A DNA stretch of 21,847 nt, taken from the NCBI GenBank assembly GCA_023430975.1, contig JAEYYB010000074.1:1-21847 (forward strand), given 5' to 3'. The notes under the pieces were generated by a model. The model was given only the letters and a program-made list of their open reading frames with translations. It searched no databases and was not told the DNA's origin. Positions 7,642 through 15,236 of this stretch are shown here, one piece after another. How positions within the stretch are numbered: the first letter of the stretch is position 1; each line of letters starts with the position of its first letter. The position numbers and the translations under genes are program-made. The stretch comes from Bacillota bacterium (GTDB taxonomy: Bacteria > Bacillota > Clostridia > Acetivibrionales > DSM-2933).

Positions 7642-9024
7642 ATGTCAAAGCTTTGGGGCGGTAGATTCCAAAAAAATACTGACAAAATTGTTGATGACTT
7701 TCATTCATCAATAAGATTTGACAGCAGAATGTATAAGCAGGACATAACAGGAAGCATTACCCATGCAAAAATGCTTGGTAACTGTGGTATTATACCACCT
7801 CAAGACTCTGAACTTATACAAAAAACTCTTTTTGAAATATTGTCGGACATTGATAACGGGCAAATAGAATTTGAAACAGATGCTGAAGACATTCATATGA
7901 ATGTTGAGAAAATTCTTATTGAAAGAATCGGTGATGTCGGAAAGAAGCTACATACCGGAAGAAGCAGAAATGATCAGGTTGCCCTTGACATAAGAATGTA
8001 TTTAAAAAGTGAAATGGATCAGTTGGATAGTCTTCTTCTTGTCCTTTTAAATACCATTATTAAGCTTGCTGAGGAGAACCTTGATACAATAATGCCCGGT
8101 TATACCCATCTTCAACGTGCACAACCTATAACCTTTGCACACCATCTGATGGCCTACTTCCAGATGTTTAGAAGAGATGTGGAAAGGCTTTATGACTGCT
8201 ATAAACGAACTAATGTGATGCCTCTTGGTTCAGGTGCACTAGCCGGTACCACATATCCCCTTGATAGAGATATGGTCGCTATGGAATTGGGTTTTGACTC
8301 CATTACTGAAAACAGCCTTGACGGAGTAAGTGACAGGGATTTTGTAATTGAGTTGGCATCATGTTTGTCCATAATCATGATGCATTTGAGCAGATTCTCC
8401 GAAGAACTTATTCTTTGGTCATCCTACGAGTTTGGTTTTATAGAAATGGACGATGCATATAGTACCGGAAGCAGTATAATGCCGCAGAAAAAGAACCCTG
8501 ATGTTGCCGAGTTGGTTCGTGGTAAAACAGGAAGGGTTTATGGAAGCCTAATGTCAATACTCACAGTTATGAAGTCCCTTCCTTTAGCTTACAATAAAGA
8601 CATGCAGGAAGATAAGGAAGGAATATTCGACAGTATTGACACTGTAAAAATGTGCCTTAATGTTTTTACCAATATGCTTGCTACTATTAAGGTAAAAAGC
8701 GGCAACATGCTGAAAGCTGCACAGGGAGGCTTTACCAACGCAACAGATATCGCTGATTATCTGGTAAAGAAGGGCATTCCTTTTAGAACGGCACACGAGA
8801 TTATAGGTAAAATGGTACTTTACTGCATCCAGAACGACAAATCAATCGATCAGCTTACTATGGATGAGTTTAAAGAGTTTTCAGAATCAATACAAGGTGA
8901 TATTTATGAAGAGATCAGCCTTAAAAAGTGCGTTTCTGAAAGAAAGCTTCCCGGGGGTCCGGCAAGAGAAAGCGTGCAGAAATCAATAGATAATGCACGT
9001 GCCTTTGTTGAGTCAAAGTCTTAA
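7642..9024 (+). CDS. argH: Argininosuccinate lyase
   Basis: Cleaves argininosuccinate to arginine and fumarate, the final step after ArgG. The protein has 460 residues, the normal length, and belongs to the fumarase/aspartase superfamily. The N-terminus MSKLWGGRF is diagnostic. HTGRSRNDQVALD, the TRPGYTHLQ-like PGYTHLQRAQP and the flexible signature loop GSSIMPQKKNPD are all present. The C-terminus closes with the family pattern GGPARESV. I chose ATG 7642 because AGGAGTG lies just upstream and the family starts here; the open frame extends 10 codons further up without a family match. It is separated from argG by 126 bases holding a tandem repeat, and ends at a strong terminator. Confidence 0.96.
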   Translation: MSKLWGGRFQKNTDKIVDDFHSSIRFDSRMYKQDITGSITHAKMLGNCGIIPPQDSELIQKTLFEILSDIDNGQIEFETDAEDIHMNVEKILIERIGDVGKKLHTGRSRNDQVALDIRMYLKSEMDQLDSLLLVLLNTIIKLAEENLDTIMPGYTHLQRAQPITFAHHLMAYFQMFRRDVERLYDCYKRTNVMPLGSGALAGTTYPLDRDMVAMELGFDSITENSLDGVSDRDFVIELASCLSIIMMHLSRFSEELILWSSYEFGFIEMDDAYSTGSSIMPQKKNPDVAELVRGKTGRVYGSLMSILTVMKSLPLAYNKDMQEDKEGIFDSIDTVKMCLNVFTNMLATIKVKSGNMLKAAQGGFTNATDIADYLVKKGIPFRTAHEIIGKMVLYCIQNDKSIDQLTMDEFKEFSESIQGDIYEEISLKKCVSERKLPGGPARESVQKSIDNARAFVESKS

Positions 9025-9048
9025 TTATTAATCGCTATCAAATATAAC

Positions 9049-9107
9049 AAAAGCTGCTGGTAAACAAGAAATTACTAAACTTAGTTTACCAGCAGCTTTT
9101 CTATTTT
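9049..9107 (+). terminator. Strong intrinsic terminator after argH
   Basis: A 17-bp perfect stem, AAAAGCTGCTGGTAAAC (9049-9065) with its complement at 9084-9100, is followed by TTTTCTATTTTT. It lies between convergent genes and may also stop the minus-strand transcript ending at 9159, although the tail on that side is poorer. Confidence 0.88.
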
Positions 9108-9110
9108 TAA

Positions 9111-9140
9111 TATCTATAAATTGTTATATCTATAAATTTG
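9111..9140. repeat. Short direct repeat, period 16
   Basis: TATCTATAAATTG (9111-9123) recurs as TATCTATAAATTTG (9127-9140). It lies in the short gap after the stop codon of the minus-strand dehydrogenase gene. Confidence 0.6.
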
Positions 9141-9158
9141 CATTCTTTTTATTATACC

Positions 9159-10223
9159 TTAATAAGCTAAAATGTCTTTTAAAATTTCATCTTCCTGCAG
9201 CAATTTTTTTGCTTTTTGCCTGTATTCATCTATATGGATATATGTGTATCTGTTAGGCTTTATGGATGGTGCCAAATCAATAGCCTTTTCCAGATCACTT
9301 GCTTTTATGGCATGGGTTTTTACATGCTCAAAGAAGCCTGTATCCCTGAATACTTTGGTTACTCGCTCATAACGGTGTTCCTGAACCTTAGCCATAAGGT
9401 AAGTAGCTACACCAACCTGAAGTCCGTGGAGTTTGGGCACATCAAGAATCTTATCCAATGCATGTGAAATAAGGTGTTCACTTCCACTGGCAGGGGCTGA
9501 TGTCTGAGCAATTTCTACAGCAATACCGCTCATAGTCAAAGAATCTACTAATTCTTTGATAAAAAAATCTTCCCTGATACTATTAAATTGAGTCCTTACA
9601 AAACTGTTTACCGACTTCTTTGCAATCATAACCGCAAAGTCATCTACTTTTCCTTTACCGTTCCTCTCTTCGAACTCCCAATCATATACAGCTGTAATCT
9701 TTGAAACCAGATCGCCGATTCCGGAGAAAATATACTTTTCAGGTGCTCCTTTTATTACGTCTATATCAACAACAATTCCATAAGGCATAACCGCATTAAC
9801 AGTAGTACGTTTGCCCTCAATAATCAAGGAACAGCTTGAGCTGGAATACCCATCATTTGAAGCTGAAGTCGGCACACTAATAAATGGAAGCTTCTTTAAA
9901 AAGCTGCAGTACTTTGCCACATCAAGGGCTTTACCCCCACCTATTCCAACAATAACATCAGCCTCTGCGGGTATGGAAAAAGCCGTATTGATAATATTGT
10001 TTATATCAATATTATCGTTTTCTACAGTTTTTACAATCTTTGTAGACTGAAATTTAAATGACTGCCGTATCTTTTCTCCAAACATATCATTGATTCCCTG
10101 CCCCAAAAACATGACTATGTTGGAAAACCCTGACTTTTCAATGAGTGCACCGATATACGACAAGTTTCCCTTGCCCACTTCCAGTATTGCAGGGATAGAT
10201 ATCTTGTTACTTCCTGCTTTCAT
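9159..10223 (-). CDS. sn-Glycerol-1-phosphate dehydrogenase-like enzyme
   Basis: Iron-containing alcohol dehydrogenase-fold protein of 354 residues, closest in motif to glycerol-1-phosphate dehydrogenases (archaeal EgsA, Bacillus AraM). These reduce dihydroxyacetone phosphate to sn-glycerol-1-phosphate. The NAD(P)-binding GIGGGKALDVAK (93-104), the family segment SVPTSASNDGYSSS and likely metal ligands D171 (GIGDLVSK), H250 (GSEH) and H266 (KLHG) are visible. Its start overlaps the end of the upstream HAD phosphatase gene by 17 bases, so the two are co-translated. The pairing suggests that the phosphatase acts on this enzyme's product or on a linked intermediate; that is inference. A polyol or dehydroquinate-synthase-like dehydrogenase is the main alternative. 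Confidence 0.75.
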   Translation of the reverse strand: MKAGSNKISIPAILEVGKGNLSYIGALIEKSGFSNIVMFLGQGINDMFGEKIRQSFKFQSTKIVKTVENDNIDINNIINTAFSIPAEADVIVGIGGGKALDVAKYCSFLKKLPFISVPTSASNDGYSSSSCSLIIEGKRTTVNAVMPYGIVVDIDVIKGAPEKYIFSGIGDLVSKITAVYDWEFEERNGKGKVDDFAVMIAKKSVNSFVRTQFNSIREDFFIKELVDSLTMSGIAVEIAQTSAPASGSEHLISHALDKILDVPKLHGLQVGVATYLMAKVQEHRYERVTKVFRDTGFFEHVKTHAIKASDLEKAIDLAPSIKPNRYTYIHIDEYRQKAKKLLQEDEILKDILAY

Positions 10224-10875
10224 ATTTAATCACTCCCATTTGGTTTAAATATAATCCCACTTCATTAAAGTTTTCCACTGCTACAAAATTGTCTCCTGAA
10301 TCTCTAAGCATTTTCTGCAGATGTCCCCTGGCAAAAACAATATCAGCTTTTCTAGAAGCTCTAAAATCAGGCTCACTGTCACCGGCATAATATAGCTTGG
10401 GGTACATGCTTTTATAATGTTCCACAACCAATGCCTTATCTACCCCATAAGTCTCTGAATAGAACGGACTGTTTTTGTCAGCAGCCATAATTATTTTACC
10501 GTCTTCATAAACCCCATTATTAGTTATAACCTTTACATTCTTAATATCCAAATGCTCGAGAAGCTTATGAATATAGTAACTACATCCTGCACTAAGTATC
10601 ATAAATTCACCGTTTGCTTCTTCAATGCTCTTTATAAAATTCTTTGCATATGTATCAAACTTTATATCCATAACAGCCTTTCTGATTTCCTCTTCACTTT
10701 CATTTGTAGATCCAAATATTGTCTTAAGGAACTCAAACACTGTCATGTTACCGCTGGTCCAATCTCTATAAATCTCCCGGCCTTTATCACCCAGGAATTT
10801 TTTCATAATAATATAGTAGAAGTCCTCATCAGTCAGTGTACCATCAAAATCAGATATAAAAAGAAAATTTTTCAT
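10207..10875 (-). CDS. HAD-superfamily phosphatase, MtnX-like
   Basis: Small-molecule phosphatase of the HAD-IB type, 222 residues. Motif I is DFDGTLTD (nucleophile D9, acid D11), motif II is ILSAGCS, and motif IV is YAGDSEPDFRASRKAD with the Mg-binding acids. The helical cap between motifs I and II fits the MtnX/phosphoserine phosphatase group. No methionine-salvage genes are present, so an MtnX role is unlikely here. The substrate is unknown; glycerol-1-phosphate or a derivative is a guess from the overlapping downstream gene. The ATG at 10875 has GGAG 8 bases upstream. A 100-bp hairpin repeat begins only about 8 bases beyond that site, so this element forms the 5' leader or carries the promoter. 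Confidence 0.78.
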   Translation of the reverse strand: MKNFLFISDFDGTLTDEDFYYIIMKKFLGDKGREIYRDWTSGNMTVFEFLKTIFGSTNESEEEIRKAVMDIKFDTYAKNFIKSIEEANGEFMILSAGCSYYIHKLLEHLDIKNVKVITNNGVYEDGKIIMAADKNSPFYSETYGVDKALVVEHYKSMYPKLYYAGDSEPDFRASRKADIVFARGHLQKMLRDSGDNFVAVENFNEVGLYLNQMGVIKYESRK

Positions 10876-10895
10876 AATTTATACTCCATTCCTTA

Positions 10896-10995
10896 GTAAT
10901 GGCTAAGAAATAGCATCCAATTCTCATCGTCCAAAACCCCGATAAATCGTCGGTATTTTGTCCTTGAGAATATGAAGTTATTTCTAAGGCATTCC
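10896..10995. repeat. 100-bp MITE-like hairpin element, family 2, copy 1
   Basis: The element begins GTAATGGCTAAGAAATA and ends with the near-complement GTTATTTCTAAGGCATTCC. Further inward pairing is ATTCTCA/TGAGAAT and CCAAAA/TTTTG. It is flanked on both sides by TTA (10893-10895 and 10996-10998), consistent with a 3-bp target duplication. A second copy of exactly the same length, about 92% identical by eye, lies at 17635-17734. No protein is encoded. Confidence 0.85.
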
Positions 10996-11130
10996 TTAAT
11001 TACTTTTACATATAAAAAACATCATTATATATTTACCACGAATTGAATTATTAATTCTATTCATCGAGTAGAATTTAGCTGCATTAAATTATATCATATA
11101 TGAATTATCCTATAAAAACATTATTTTCCA

Positions 11131-11159
11131 TTGAACATTATTTAACTTTGTGTTATAAT
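11131..11159 (+). promoter_or_regulatory. Predicted sigma-A promoter of the pheST T-box unit
   Basis: A -35 TTGAAC (11131-11136) and a perfect -10 TATAAT (11154-11159) are separated by 17 bases. The expected transcription start near 11166 coincides with the beginning of the T-box leader. Confidence 0.78.
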
Positions 11160-11165
11160 ATTGAA

Positions 11166-11460
11166 AATTGTCAAAAGCTGTGATAGAGTAAAGTAAACGG
11201 ACAAAGTCAATTCAAGAGAAGAGATATCGGCGGCTGAAAGTATCTCTATGAGACAAACCGTTGAAGTTCCCTCTGGAGCTGCATCTTTGAACAGAGGAAT
11301 GACTAATGTTACTTAGAATTTGTATTTTAGTTGTTACTATATAGTAGGAGATGCCGGAGCAAACCCGTTAAAGTAATGAGTGTTTACCTTAAAATTTGGT
11401 GAAAACTTGGGTGGTACCGCGGAGAATACCTTCGTCCCTTTTTGGGATGAGGGTTTTTTT
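11166..11460 (+). promoter_or_regulatory. T-box riboswitch leader, tRNA-Phe responsive
   Basis: The hallmark T-box sequence GGGTGGTACCGCGG is at 11409-11422, followed by the leader terminator. The stem I region begins near 11195, and the likely specifier codon is TTC at 11267-11269, in the context GAAGTTCCCTCTGGAGCTGC. UUC is a phenylalanine codon and pheST follows, so uncharged tRNA-Phe should stabilise the antiterminator and switch the operon on. The specifier placement is by inspection, but gene and codon agree. Confidence 0.93.
11428..11460 (+). terminator. T-box leader terminator
   Basis: ACCTTCGTCCC pairs with GGGATGAGGGT around a TTTTT loop and is followed by a run of seven T (11454-11460). 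Its 5' arm overlaps the antiterminator partner of the T-box bulge, as expected for a transcription-attenuating T-box. Confidence 0.9.
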
Positions 11461-11515
11461 ATGTCTAAGAAGAAATAATACAGATTAACCATCTGTTAAA
11501 GGAGGAATATAAAAA

Positions 11516-12535
11516 ATGAGAGAACAGCTAAATAGCATTAAAGATCAAGCAGATAAGGAACTTTTAAGTGTTCAGTCTATTCAAGATCTTGAAGCCCTCA
11601 GGGTTAAATATTTAGGTAAAAAGGGTGAGTTGACCGGGGTTTTAAGAGGAATGGGTGCACTCTCTGCCGAGGAACGCCCAATAATAGGCCAGCTTGCCAA
11701 TGAAGTAAGAGCGTTTATTGAAAGCAAAATTGATGAAACAAACTCACAGCTTATTAAAAAAGATAGGGCTCAAAAGCTTCAGAATGAAGTTATTGACGTA
11801 ACTATTCCGGGAAAACGCAAGAACCTTGGCAAAAAGCATCCATTAAGCCTTGTAACTGATGAAATTAAAGACATATTTATTGGAATGGGCTATGAAATTG
11901 CTGAAGGTCCTGAAGTGGAATTGGATTATTACTCTTTTGAAGCACTTAATATCCCTAAAGGCCACCCTGCCAGGGATACTCAGGATACCTTCTATATCAA
12001 TGACACAATTGTTCTAAGGCCGCAAACATCACCTGTACAAATAAGGGTAATGGAAAATAAGAAGCCTCCTATTAAGATATTGAGCCCTGGCAGAGTATAT
12101 CGTTCAGATGCTGTTGATGCTACCCACTCCCCTATCTTCCATCAGATAGAAGGCCTGGTTGTAGACAAAGGCGTAACAATGAGCGACCTTATAGGTACAT
12201 TGCAGGTTTTTGCAAAAAGCCTCTTTGGCGAGCAGACAAAAATACGTTTAAGACCCCACCACTTCCCTTTTACAGAGCCTAGTGCAGAAGTTGATGTATC
12301 CTGCTGGGCCTGCGGAGGAAGCGGTTGCAGAATATGTAAGAATGAAGGCTGGATAGAAGTTTTAGGTGCCGGAATGGTACACCCTAAAGTTCTGGAGAGA
12401 TGCGGCATAGACCCGGATGTATACAGCGGGTTTGCCTTTGGTATAGGTGTTGAGAGAACTGCGATGGGCAGATTTAACATAGATGATTTAAGGCTGTTTT
12501 ATGAAAATGATATAAGATTTTTAAATCAGTTTTAG
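11516..12535 (+). CDS. pheS: Phenylalanyl-tRNA synthetase alpha subunit
   Basis: Catalytic subunit of the alpha2-beta2 class II phenylalanyl-tRNA synthetase, 339 residues, typical length. An N-terminal coiled coil (about 1-90) precedes the class II core. Motif 2 is visible around GRVYRSDAVDATHSPIFHQIEG. HHFPFTEPSAEVDVSCW, a cysteine-rich loop (CWACGGSGCRICK), GWIEVLGAGMVHPKVL and the motif 3 region GFAFGIGVERTAM follow. The AAAGGAGG site 8 bases before ATG 11516 is close to perfect. It is controlled by the upstream T-box and followed 33 bases later by pheT. Confidence 0.97.
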   Translation: MREQLNSIKDQADKELLSVQSIQDLEALRVKYLGKKGELTGVLRGMGALSAEERPIIGQLANEVRAFIESKIDETNSQLIKKDRAQKLQNEVIDVTIPGKRKNLGKKHPLSLVTDEIKDIFIGMGYEIAEGPEVELDYYSFEALNIPKGHPARDTQDTFYINDTIVLRPQTSPVQIRVMENKKPPIKILSPGRVYRSDAVDATHSPIFHQIEGLVVDKGVTMSDLIGTLQVFAKSLFGEQTKIRLRPHHFPFTEPSAEVDVSCWACGGSGCRICKNEGWIEVLGAGMVHPKVLERCGIDPDVYSGFAFGIGVERTAMGRFNIDDLRLFYENDIRFLNQF

Positions 12536-12568
12536 TAATTATATTAATGGAAGAAGGGAGATACAAAA

Positions 12569-14959
12569 ATGAAAGCACCGCTTAGTTGGTTAAAAGATTA
12601 TGTTGATATAAATGTAACCCCGAAAGATTATGCAAATGCACTTACCCTTTCAGGTTCGAAGGTTGAAGGCATAGAGGTTGCAGGCGAGGATATTACAAAG
12701 GTTGTAGTAGGTAAGATCCTATCTATAGAAAAACATCCAGATGCCGATAAATTGCAGGTTACCAAGGTTGATGTGGGAAATGAAGTTATACAGGTTGTTA
12801 CAGGTGCCCAGAATATAAGCCTGGGAGACTTTATTCCTGTAGCTCTTGTAGGAGCAACTCTTCCTGGAGATAAAAAAATATCAAAAGGAAAATTAAGAGG
12901 GGTTGAATCCTGCGGAATGATGTGTTCAATTGCCGAACTTAACGTGACAAAGGAAGAATTCCCTGAAGCTGCAGAAAACGGAATTTTCATACTTCAAAAG
13001 GATCTTCCCCTGGGTAAGGATATAAAAGAAGTATTAGGCATTAACGAAACAACCGTAGAGTTTGAAATCACTTCAAACAGGCCTGACTGCTTCAGTATTG
13101 TTGGGTTGGCAAGAGAATCTGCTGTTACCCTTGGAAGCGAATTTAAAAAGCCTGAAATCACAGTAAAAGAAGAAGGCGATGATGCTCACAAATATGCATC
13201 TGTTGAAATAAAAGACCCTGATCTATGTCCAAGATACGCAGCCAGGGTTGTGAAGGACGTAAAGATAGGTCCATCACCCAAATGGCTTAGAGACAGGTTA
13301 AAAGCTGCAGGCGTCAGATCAATCAACAATATAGTTGATATCACAAACTATGTTATGCTGGAACTTGGTCAGCCAATGCATGCCTTTGATCTTGAGAAGC
13401 TTGAGGACAAAAAGATCATAGTAAGAAGAGCAGTTGACGGCGAAATGATGCATACCTTGGATGATCAGGAAAGAAGCCTTGATTCGTCAATGCTGGTTAT
13501 AGCAGATGGCAAAAGGCCTGTTGCTGTTGCCGGTGTAATGGGTGGTGCAAATTCAGAAGTTGATGAAAGCACCAAAACCATCCTTTTTGAATCTGCAAAT
13601 TTCCATGGAATTTCAGTAAGGCTTACAGGTAAAAAGCTGGGCCTTCGTACTGAAGCGTCCTCCCGCTTTGAAAAAGGCCTTGATGTTGAAAATGTAATAA
13701 CAGCTCTTGACAGAGCAGTTCAGTTAGTTGAAATGTTAGGTGCTGGAACTGTCTGCAAAGGCATAATCGATTGTTATGTGAAAAAGCCTGAGGTTAGAAA
13801 GCTTCCCTTAAATCCTGAAAAAATAAATAAATTTTTAGGCACATCAATAGATACTCCTTATATGATTAACCTTTTCAAAAGCCTGGAATTTGGTGTTGAT
13901 GAAAGCACAATGACCCTCACAGTTCCCAGCTTCAGACCGGATGTTGAAAGTGAAGCTGATGTGTATGAAGAAGTTGCAAGGTTCTATGATTACAACAACA
14001 TTACCCCTACCCTGCTTTCGGGTAAAGAAGCTACCCAGGGTAAGAAGACCTTCAAGCAGAAAGTTGAAGATGTAATAAAAAACACAATGACTGCATGCGG
14101 GCTTTCTGAAGTTTATACTTACTCCTTCACAAGCCCCAAGGTATGGGATAGAATAAATCTTCCACCGGACAGCGAGCTACGAAAAGCTGTTGTCATCACA
14201 AACCCCTTAGGTGAAGATTACAGCGTCATGCGTACCACAACCATCCCTGAAATGCTTGATGTTATAAGCACAAACTACAACAGAAGAATTGAAGAGGTAA
14301 GGCTTTTTGAAGTTTCAACAGTATACCTTCCTCAAAGTTTGCCGGTTACCGAGCTTCCTGTTGAAAAGCCTGTTTTGACATTAGGCATGTATGGAAATGC
14401 AGATTTTTATGATTTAAAGGGCATTGTTGAAGAACTTCTTTCTTCCCTTGGTATTATAAAGTATGAGTTTGCACCTCACAAAGATAGTGCAACTTTTCAT
14501 CCTGGAAGAACTGCAGAGCTTTTGATAAATGGTAAATCTGCAGGCATAATTGGAGAAATACATCCTGAAGTTGCAGAGAACTTCGAGGCACCGGAAAAGA
14601 CTTATATCGGCATTATTGACGTAGAGCCTCTTGTTAAAAATGCTTCATTTAAAGCAAGCCATAAGCCTCTGCCCAAGTTCCCCGCTGTAACAAGGGACAT
14701 CGCAATGCTGGTAAAGGATGAAATACTGGTTAAACAGATTGAGGATATACTAAAACAGAGATCCGGTAAAATCCTTGAAAAATTCAAATTATTCGATGTA
14801 TATAAGGGAAAACAGGTTCCCGAAGGAATGAAGAGCGTTGCCTACTCTATTAGTTTCAGAGCTGATGATAGGACTCTTACTGACGAGGAAGTAACCAAGA
14901 CAATGGTAAAAATATTGGATGGCCTTAAGAATATTCTCGGTGCACAGCTTAGAGAATAA
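12569..14959 (+). CDS. pheT: Phenylalanyl-tRNA synthetase beta subunit
   Basis: Structural and editing subunit of 796 residues, full length. An N-terminal B1 domain (MKAPLSWLKDYVDI) is followed by an EMAP/tRNA-binding OB-fold (about 40-150, with GVESCGMMCS), then the B3/B4 editing domain (about 210-385). The B5 DNA-binding-like fold (about 400-475) and the catalytic-like core with YTYSFTSPKVWD come next. The C-terminal ferredoxin-like anticodon-binding domain (about 703-796) includes FPAVTRDIAMLV and ends with the terminal VTKTMVKILDGL helix. A GAAGGGAG site precedes ATG 12569. It is translated from the pheS transcript under the same T-box control. Confidence 0.97.
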   Translation: MKAPLSWLKDYVDINVTPKDYANALTLSGSKVEGIEVAGEDITKVVVGKILSIEKHPDADKLQVTKVDVGNEVIQVVTGAQNISLGDFIPVALVGATLPGDKKISKGKLRGVESCGMMCSIAELNVTKEEFPEAAENGIFILQKDLPLGKDIKEVLGINETTVEFEITSNRPDCFSIVGLARESAVTLGSEFKKPEITVKEEGDDAHKYASVEIKDPDLCPRYAARVVKDVKIGPSPKWLRDRLKAAGVRSINNIVDITNYVMLELGQPMHAFDLEKLEDKKIIVRRAVDGEMMHTLDDQERSLDSSMLVIADGKRPVAVAGVMGGANSEVDESTKTILFESANFHGISVRLTGKKLGLRTEASSRFEKGLDVENVITALDRAVQLVEMLGAGTVCKGIIDCYVKKPEVRKLPLNPEKINKFLGTSIDTPYMINLFKSLEFGVDESTMTLTVPSFRPDVESEADVYEEVARFYDYNNITPTLLSGKEATQGKKTFKQKVEDVIKNTMTACGLSEVYTYSFTSPKVWDRINLPPDSELRKAVVITNPLGEDYSVMRTTTIPEMLDVISTNYNRRIEEVRLFEVSTVYLPQSLPVTELPVEKPVLTLGMYGNADFYDLKGIVEELLSSLGIIKYEFAPHKDSATFHPGRTAELLINGKSAGIIGEIHPEVAENFEAPEKTYIGIIDVEPLVKNASFKASHKPLPKFPAVTRDIAMLVKDEILVKQIEDILKQRSGKILEKFKLFDVYKGKQVPEGMKSVAYSISFRADDRTLTDEEVTKTMVKILDGLKNILGAQLRE

Positions 14960-14982
14960 TTAAGACAAAATATACAAATATT

Positions 14983-15096
14983 ATGGGTGCGGAAAAAAAT
15001 CATGAAATGTTTTTTCAACCTTGATGATGATGTAAGAAATTATGTTGCGTTCTACACCATAATTTTTTACATCATCGAAAATTTAATGCACCCTAT
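14983..15096. repeat. Long hairpin between pheT and pgi
   Basis: The inner arms (about 15022-15040, GATGATGTAAGAAATTATG; 15054-15072) match at 18 of 19 positions around a 13-base loop. Outer arms GGGTGC (near 14985) and GCACCC (near 15088-15093) also pair. It may terminate pheST transcription, though no strong T-run follows the stem, or it may be another small insertion-like element. No second copy is in the window. Confidence 0.6.
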
Positions 15097-15107
15097 TTTA
15101 ATATACG

Positions 15108-15137
15108 TTGGACTTTGTCCAATGATTTTGCTATAAT
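15108..15137 (+). promoter_or_regulatory. Predicted sigma-A promoter of pgi
   Basis: A -35 TTGGAC (15108-15113) and a perfect -10 TATAAT (15132-15137) are separated by 18 bases. The -35 region is part of a small palindrome, TTGGACTTTGTCCAA (15108-15122), which could be an operator; no regulator can be named. Confidence 0.65.
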
Positions 15138-15236
15138 GCTATATAAATTGTGCTAAACTATGGCAAACAATGATTTATACATACAAAAATTTATTAAAAT
15201 TGAAACTTTAGATAAAATCAATAGGAGGTTTAAAAA

